Position numbers and translations under genes: made by a program. The notes under the pieces were generated by a model, which was not told the DNA's origin, did no database searches, and saw only the letters and a program-made list of their open reading frames with translations. From Lysobacterales bacterium (GTDB lineage: Bacteria > Pseudomonadota > Gammaproteobacteria > Xanthomonadales > Xanthomonadaceae), in the NCBI GenBank assembly GCA_019510195.1, contig JAEKKW010000059.1, forward strand, positions 1-50,986: a stretch of DNA of 50,986 nucleotides, read 5' to 3'. Numbering within the stretch: the first letter of the stretch is position 1; every line of letters starts with the position of its first letter. Positions 46,510 to 50,986 of this stretch are shown piece after piece.

Positions 46510-46955
46510 CAATCACCTGTGCGTTCGAGCAACTTCAATTGTTCGTACAAGGCCGGCGGCAATGCACACGGCCGGAAAGTTCGTGCGAACAGCGCGGCGA
46601 TCTTCACCTCGCTGTCGACCAGCAGCGTTCCATCGCGACGGACCTCCTGTTTCAGCACCAGCGATGCCCGCCGGCATTCGCGCAATTCCACGCTCACCGA
46701 CAAGGCATCGTCGAGTCGCGCGGGAGCACGGAAATCGACCTGCATCGCCCGCACCACGAATACCAGACCGTCGCGCTCGCGCAACAGTTCCTGGCCGTGG
46801 CCGTTCGCGCGCATCCACTCGCTGCGTGCGCGCTCCATGAAGGCGAGGTACTGCGCGTGATACACGACGCCACCGGCATCGGTATCTTCCCAGTACACCC
46901 GCAGCGGCCACTGGAAGACAAGCCCCGCGGCACCGGCGGTTGGGCCTGCGTTCAA
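46509..46955 (-). CDS. ybgC: Tol-Pal-associated acyl-CoA thioesterase YbgC
   Basis: Hot-dog-fold thioesterase at the head of the tol-pal genes, thought to act in phospholipid metabolism. The motif EDTDAGGVVYHAQYLAFMERAR has its catalytic Asp in DTDAGG. The TTG at 46955 has GGGAG six bases upstream and overlaps the natural ruvB stop in the other frame (TTGA), giving 148 aa. The frame is open further upstream, but that part overlaps ruvB and is not conserved. The start choice matters because it marks where the intact ruvB should have ended. Confidence 0.9.
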   Translation of the reverse strand: MNAGPTAGAAGLVFQWPLRVYWEDTDAGGVVYHAQYLAFMERARSEWMRANGHGQELLRERDGLVFVVRAMQVDFRAPARLDDALSVSVELRECRRASLVLKQEVRRDGTLLVDSEVKIAALFARTFRPCALPPALYEQLKLLERTGD

Positions 46956-47056
46956 ACCAGGCTCCCGGAGTCCCCGGCATCGGAGCCACCGCGCGGCTTC
47001 AGCCCGAGATGGCGCCAGGCCTTGTGGGTTGCCATGCGTCCGCGCGCGGTGCGCAC
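46952..47056 (-). pseudogene. ruvB: Out-of-frame remnant of the ruvB C-terminus
   Basis: Read from 47056 down to a TGA at 46954-46952, this frame encodes [20 protein letters not shown] and a short Gly/Ser tail. That is the characteristic end of RuvB (E. coli: QRTPRGRMATTRAW). It is two bases out of phase with the upstream ruvB frame. Its stop overlaps the ybgC start as coupled genes do, so this was the original reading frame. Confidence 0.85.
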
Positions 47057-47865
47057 AGGTTGAGCAGGCGGCGATCGAGCTCGTCGAAACCCTCGGGGTC
47101 GACCTTGAGCATCTGCATCGCCGCGCGCGCGGTTTCATGATCGATGCGGCCATCCGCGCGAACCTGTGCGTAATCGCGCACGCGCCGCAGCAGGCGGTTG
47201 GCGATGCGCGGGGTTCCGCGCGAACGGCGGGCGATCTCGGCCGCGCCCTCGCCTTCGCAATGGATGCCGAGGATCTGCGCCGAACGCACGACGATCTGCG
47301 TCAATTCGGCGGCGCTGTAGAACTCGAGGCGCTGGACGATGCCGAAACGATCGCGCAACGGAGCGGTCAGCAATCCCGCGCGCGTGGTCGCGCCGACCAG
47401 GGTGAACGGCGGCAGGTCGAGCTTGATCGAGCGCGCGGCCGGGCCTTCGCCGATCATGATGTCGATCTGGAAATCCTCCATCGCCGGATACAGCACTTCC
47501 TCGACCACCGGCGAGAGGCGATGGATTTCGTCGATGAACAGCACATCGTGCGGCTGCAGGTTGGTGAGCAGCGCGGCGAGATCGCCGGCGCGTTCGATCA
47601 CCGGGCCACTGGTGGCCCGCAGGCCGACGCCAAGTTCGTTGGCGATGACATGCGACAGCGTGGTCTTGCCGAGTCCGGGCGGACCGAAGATCAGCACGTG
47701 GTCGAGCGCTTCGCCGCGACCGCGGGCGGCGTCGATGTAGATCTGCATCTGCTCGCGCACCTGTAGCTGGCCGAGATAGTCGGCCAATCGCCGCGGACGG
47801 ATGCTGGCTTCGCTGGCCTCGTCCTCGCGGGTAGCGTCGGCGGCGATGATGCGGTCTTCGGTCAT
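46999..47865 (-). CDS. ruvB: Holliday junction branch-migration ATPase RuvB, C-terminal domain disrupted
   Basis: RuvB is the hexameric motor that drives branch migration with RuvA. The AAA+ part is intact: [11 protein letters not shown], Walker [10 protein letters not shown] (61-69), Walker [12 protein letters not shown] (Asp112, Glu113), sensor 1 LVGATTRAG and Arg-containing [17 protein letters not shown]. Family match stops near residue 268 ([14 protein letters not shown]). The protein then ends with 19 unrelated residues, at 288 aa instead of about 335-345. About 40 codons of the winged-helix DNA-binding domain are missing, and the true C-terminus follows out of frame (46952-47056). No ruvA or ruvC is in view. 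Real mutation or assembly error cannot be told apart here. Confidence 0.88.
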   Translation of the reverse strand: MTEDRIIAADATREDEASEASIRPRRLADYLGQLQVREQMQIYIDAARGRGEALDHVLIFGPPGLGKTTLSHVIANELGVGLRATSGPVIERAGDLAALLTNLQPHDVLFIDEIHRLSPVVEEVLYPAMEDFQIDIMIGEGPAARSIKLDLPPFTLVGATTRAGLLTAPLRDRFGIVQRLEFYSAAELTQIVVRSAQILGIHCEGEGAAEIARRSRGTPRIANRLLRRVRDYAQVRADGRIDHETARAAMQMLKVDPEGFDELDRRLLNLCAPRADAWQPTRPGAISG

Positions 47866-47896
47866 GCCCCGATTATGAAGGAAAGCGTCGACACGC

Positions 47897-49810
47897 TCAT
47901 ATTTGCACCTGCGTGCCCAGCTCCACCAGGCGATTGCTCGGGATGTTGAAGAAATCGCTGGCCGGCGCGGCGTTGCGCATCATGAAGGCGAACAGCTTGT
48001 CGCGCCAGATCGGCATGCCCTGGCGACGGCTGGCGATGATGCGCTCGCGGCTGGCGAAATAGGTGGTTTCCATCGGGTCGAGGCAGATCTGGCTGCAGTC
48101 GGCCAGTTGCATCAGCGCGCGCGGCACGTCCGGCGTTTCCATGAAGCCGAAGCGGACGATCACCCGGGAGAACTCGTCGCCGATCGATTGCACCACCAGT
48201 CGCTGTTCGCGCGGCGCCATCGGCACCGTCAGCGTCACCACCGTGAGGAAGATGTTGCGCGCGTGCAGGACGCGGTTGTGCTTGAGATTGTGCAGGAAGG
48301 CATGCGGCACCATCGTCTTGTCGGCAGTCAGGAAGATCGCCGTGCCTTCGACCCGTACCGGCGGCGCCAGCATCAATCCGGGCAGGAAGGTGTCGAGCTG
48401 GATGCCGTCTTTCTGCATTTCCTCGCGCAGCAGATCGCGGCCGCGCCGCCAGGTGCGCATCATCGTGAAGATGACGAGGCCGAGCAGTAGCGGGAACCAC
48501 GCGCCGTCCATGAACTTGGCGAGGTTGGCGCCGAGGAAGGCCACGTCCACCAGCACGAAGATCGCCGCCGCCGGCCAGAACAGCATCGGCATCTTCCGCG
48601 TGTTGCTCAGGTAGACGATCATCAGGATGCTGGTCATCAGCATGGTGCCCGTCACCGAGACGCCATAGGCCGTCGCCAGTCGCGTCGCGCTGCCGAATCC
48701 GATCACCACCGCGATCACCAGCAGGAGCAGCGTCCAGTTGATCGCGGGCACGTAGATCTGGCCGATGGTGTCCTTGGAGGTGTGGCGGATCTGCATGCGC
48801 GGGATGTAGCCGAGCTGCATCGCCGAACGCGCCATCGAGAACGCACCGGTGATCACCGCCTGCGACGCGATGATCGCCGCCATGGTCGCCAGCGCCAGCA
48901 TCGGGATCAACAGCGGTTTCGGCACCGATTCGTAGAAGGGATTGCCGATCGATTCCGGGCGCACCAGCACGTGCGCGCCCTGCCCCATGTAATTGAGGAT
49001 CAGGCACGGTTGCACCACGAAATACCACGCCACGCGGATGGGCTTCACGCCAAAATGGCCCATGTCGGCGTAGAGCGCCTCGCCACCGGTGACGGCCAGC
49101 ACGACCGCGCCGAGGATGGTGAGCCCGGCGATGCCATGGTCGAGGAAGAACTTCAGGCCCCACCACGGATTGAGCGACTTCAACACTTCCGGCGCCATCC
49201 GGATGTTCCAGATGCCGAGCAGCGCGACCGCGATGAACCACAGCAGCATCACCGGGCCGAACACGCGGCCGACGCGCGCGGTGCCGTAGCGCTGGCCGAC
49301 GAACAGGACGACGAGGATGACCACCGAAATCGGCAACACGTAATGGCTGAACGCCGGCGTCGCGACATTCAGGCCCTCGACCGCCGCCAGCGTGGTCATC
49401 GCCGGGGTGATCACGCCGTCGCCGAAGAACAGCGACGCGCCGAAGATGCCGAGGATGCCGATGCGGTACATCAGTTTCGGCATCTTCTTGCCGAGCGCGC
49501 CCTGGGCCAGCGCCATCAGCGCCATGATGCCGCCCTCGCCTTCGTTGTCGGCGCGCATGATGATGGCGACGTACTTCACCGTCACCACGAACACGATCGT
49601 CCAGATGATCAGCGACAGCAGGCCGAGCACGGTGTCGTGGTTCACCGCCAGCTGGTAATGCGGAGTGAAGGCTTCCTGGATGGTGTACAGCGGGCTGGTG
49701 CCGATGTCGCCGAACACCACGCCGAGCGCGCCAACCGCCAATGCGGCAAGCGGGCCTGCGTGGCCGTGCGTCGACTGCGAACCGGAATGTTCGTCCGTGG
49801 ATGCGTTCAT
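47897..49810 (-). CDS. kup: Low-affinity potassium transporter Kup, copy 1
   Basis: K+/H+ symporter of the KUP/HAK/KT family in the inner membrane. At 637 aa it is full length. It opens with [20 protein letters not shown] (family signature), followed by about twelve transmembrane helices (1-about 440), with [18 protein letters not shown] and [14 protein letters not shown] cytosolic C-terminal domain has [20 protein letters not shown] and ends in [12 protein letters not shown]. It lies between ruvB (31 bases) and a second kup (14 bases). PtsN, encoded in this window, controls K+ uptake in other bacteria. Confidence 0.95.
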   Translation of the reverse strand: MNASTDEHSGSQSTHGHAGPLAALAVGALGVVFGDIGTSPLYTIQEAFTPHYQLAVNHDTVLGLLSLIIWTIVFVVTVKYVAIIMRADNEGEGGIMALMALAQGALGKKMPKLMYRIGILGIFGASLFFGDGVITPAMTTLAAVEGLNVATPAFSHYVLPISVVILVVLFVGQRYGTARVGRVFGPVMLLWFIAVALLGIWNIRMAPEVLKSLNPWWGLKFFLDHGIAGLTILGAVVLAVTGGEALYADMGHFGVKPIRVAWYFVVQPCLILNYMGQGAHVLVRPESIGNPFYESVPKPLLIPMLALATMAAIIASQAVITGAFSMARSAMQLGYIPRMQIRHTSKDTIGQIYVPAINWTLLLLVIAVVIGFGSATRLATAYGVSVTGTMLMTSILMIVYLSNTRKMPMLFWPAAAIFVLVDVAFLGANLAKFMDGAWFPLLLGLVIFTMMRTWRRGRDLLREEMQKDGIQLDTFLPGLMLAPPVRVEGTAIFLTADKTMVPHAFLHNLKHNRVLHARNIFLTVVTLTVPMAPREQRLVVQSIGDEFSRVIVRFGFMETPDVPRALMQLADCSQICLDPMETTYFASRERIIASRRQGMPIWRDKLFAFMMRNAAPASDFFNIPSNRLVELGTQVQI

Positions 49811-49824
49811 GGGCTCGTGTCAGG

Positions 49825-50986
49825 TCAGATCTGGACCGGCGCGCCGAGTTCGACCAGCCGGTTGCCGGGAATGTGGAAGAACGAGGTCGCCGACACCGCA
49901 TTGCGGTGCATCACCGCAAACAGCTTGTCGCGCCAGATCGGCATGCCCTGGTGGCGACTGGCGACGATGGTCTCGTGGCTGGAGAAATAGGTGGTGTCCA
50001 TCGGATCAAGGCACATCTGGCTGCAATCGGCCAGTTGCATCAGCGCGCGCGGCACGTCCGGCGTTTCCATGAAACCGAAGGCGATGGTGATGCGATAGAA
50101 ATCGTCGCCGATCGACTGCACCTTCAGCCGCTGGTCGCGATGCGCATGGGGCACCGTCAGCGTCTTCACGTTGAGGAAGACATTGCGTTCGTGCAGCACC
50201 TTGTTGTGCTTGAGGTTGTGCAGCAGCGCGTGCGGGACCAGGCCCGGGTCCGCCGTCAGGAAGATCGCCGTTCCCGGCACCCGCAGCGGCGGCGACAGCA
50301 TCAGTCCGGGCAGGAAGGAGTCGAGCTTGATGCCCTCTTTCTGCACTTCGGCGTGCAGCAATTCGCGGCCGCGGCGCCAGGTGCGCATCAGGGTGAAGAT
50401 GATCGCCGCCAGCAACAGCGGGAACCACGCGCCGTCGAAGAACTTCACCGCGTTCGCCACCAGGAAGGCGAGGTCGACCGTGAAGAACACCAGGCACAAC
50501 GGCAGTACCCAGCGCCGCTGCTTCGGCCACAGGCGGTTGGCCACCAGCGCCAGCAGCATGGTATCGATCAGCATCGTGCCGGAGACCGAAACGCCGTAGG
50601 CGGTGGCCAACGCGGTGGATGTGCGGAACGTCATCACCAGCGCGATCACCGCCACCATCAGGAACCAGTTGATGCCGGGCACGTAGATCTGGCCGATGGT
50701 CTCGCGCGAGGTATGGCGCACGAACATGCGCGGGATGTAGCCGAGCTGCATCGCCGAACGCGCCACCGAGAATGCGCCGGTGATGACCGCCTGCGAGGCG
50801 ATGACGGCCGCCATCGTCGCCAGCACCACCATCGGCACCTGCGCCCAGTCGGGCACCGCCTGGAAGAACGGGTTGTCCTTGGCGTTCGGGTCTTCCAGCA
50901 GCAACGCGCCCTGCCCGAGATAGTTCATCACCAGGCACGGCAGGACGACGAAATACCAGGCCGCGCGCATCGGCTTCGCGCCGAAA
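49825..50986 (-). CDS. Potassium transporter Kup, copy 2 (5' end outside window)
   Basis: Second KUP-family transporter, in tandem with copy 1. The frame is open to the right edge, so about the first 240-260 residues are missing. The visible part starts at [19 protein letters not shown] and covers the later transmembrane helices and the full cytosolic domain ([20 protein letters not shown], ending [12 protein letters not shown]). It is strongly similar to copy 1 along its length, with many conserved blocks ([23 protein letters not shown]), so a tandem duplication is likely. Confidence 0.93.
   Translation of the reverse strand, partial: FGAKPMRAAWYFVVLPCLVMNYLGQGALLLEDPNAKDNPFFQAVPDWAQVPMVVLATMAAVIASQAVITGAFSVARSAMQLGYIPRMFVRHTSRETIGQIYVPGINWFLMVAVIALVMTFRTSTALATAYGVSVSGTMLIDTMLLALVANRLWPKQRRWVLPLCLVFFTVDLAFLVANAVKFFDGAWFPLLLAAIIFTLMRTWRRGRELLHAEVQKEGIKLDSFLPGLMLSPPLRVPGTAIFLTADPGLVPHALLHNLKHNKVLHERNVFLNVKTLTVPHAHRDQRLKVQSIGDDFYRITIAFGFMETPDVPRALMQLADCSQMCLDPMDTTYFSSHETIVASRHQGMPIWRDKLFAVMHRNAVSATSFFHIPGNRLVELGAPVQI

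Noticed and set aside
46956-47153. Longer ybgC starting up to 47153
   Set aside because: Extra residues are Arg/Cys-rich and overlap ruvB; the TTG at 46955 has a ribosome-binding site and aligns with the family N-terminus.

Overview
The window reads as chromosomal core sequence of a high-GC gammaproteobacterium of the order Xanthomonadales (Lysobacter/Luteimonas/Xanthomonas-like). This is inferred from gene order (the lpt-rpoN-PTS block with hprK and rapZ, tol-pal ending in queE-queC, kup beside ruvB), from DUF2066-perM-hda next to purMN, and from intergenic repeats ending in a TGAATACATCCATGTAGGCTC-type motif. No phage, transposase or CRISPR array was seen.

Layout. 1-1427: 3' part of an M20 metallopeptidase. 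1428-1776: repeat copy R1. 1777-8590 (minus): a sulfate uptake and activation operon, cysD-cysNC-sbp-cysT-cysW-cysA. It is divergent from cysJ-cysI-cysH (8769-13053, plus). Then come cysB (minus) and the divergent siroheme synthase gene cysG. Together these cover uptake, activation to PAPS, reduction to sulfide, the siroheme cofactor and the LysR-type regulator. 15818-17858: a GlsB/YeaQ-like membrane protein, a strong terminator, and an amgK-murU pair for peptidoglycan sugar recycling. 17859-18178: repeat copy R2. 18179-21205 (minus): DUF2066-perM-hda. 21362-24527 (plus): purM-purN and two tandem DUF3108 genes. 24541-24686: degenerate repeat copy R3. 24687-26223 (minus): murA and a bolA/ibaG-like gene.

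26282-37564 (plus): a dense run, kdsD-kdsC-lptC-lptA-lptB-rpoN-hpf-ptsN-hprK-rapZ-EIIA(Man)-ptsH-ptsI-mgtE. It makes Kdo, exports LPS, and encodes sigma-54 and a PTS phosphorelay with no sugar permease in view. 37639-40328: a GlxA-like regulator, an alpha/beta hydrolase and a PhzF-like isomerase with visibly lower GC, ending at tRNA-Lys(UUU). 40461-47865 (minus): queC-queE at the end of the ybgC-tolQRAB-pal-cpoB operon, behind ruvB. 47897-50986 (minus): two tandem kup potassium transporter genes, the second cut by the window edge.

Most notable observations: (1) ruvB is broken. About 40 codons of its C-terminal winged-helix domain are missing and the real C-terminus survives out of frame. (2) The HPF-like protein lacks the N-terminal strand and helix of its family. 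(3) Two full copies and one partial copy of an intergenic element have 26-bp terminal inverted repeats and inner hairpins whose stems differ but stay paired. (4) Two mutually exclusive stem-loops lie between hpf and ptsN. (5) A 28-bp perfect AT-rich palindrome and a T-N11-A LysR-type box lie between cysB and cysG.
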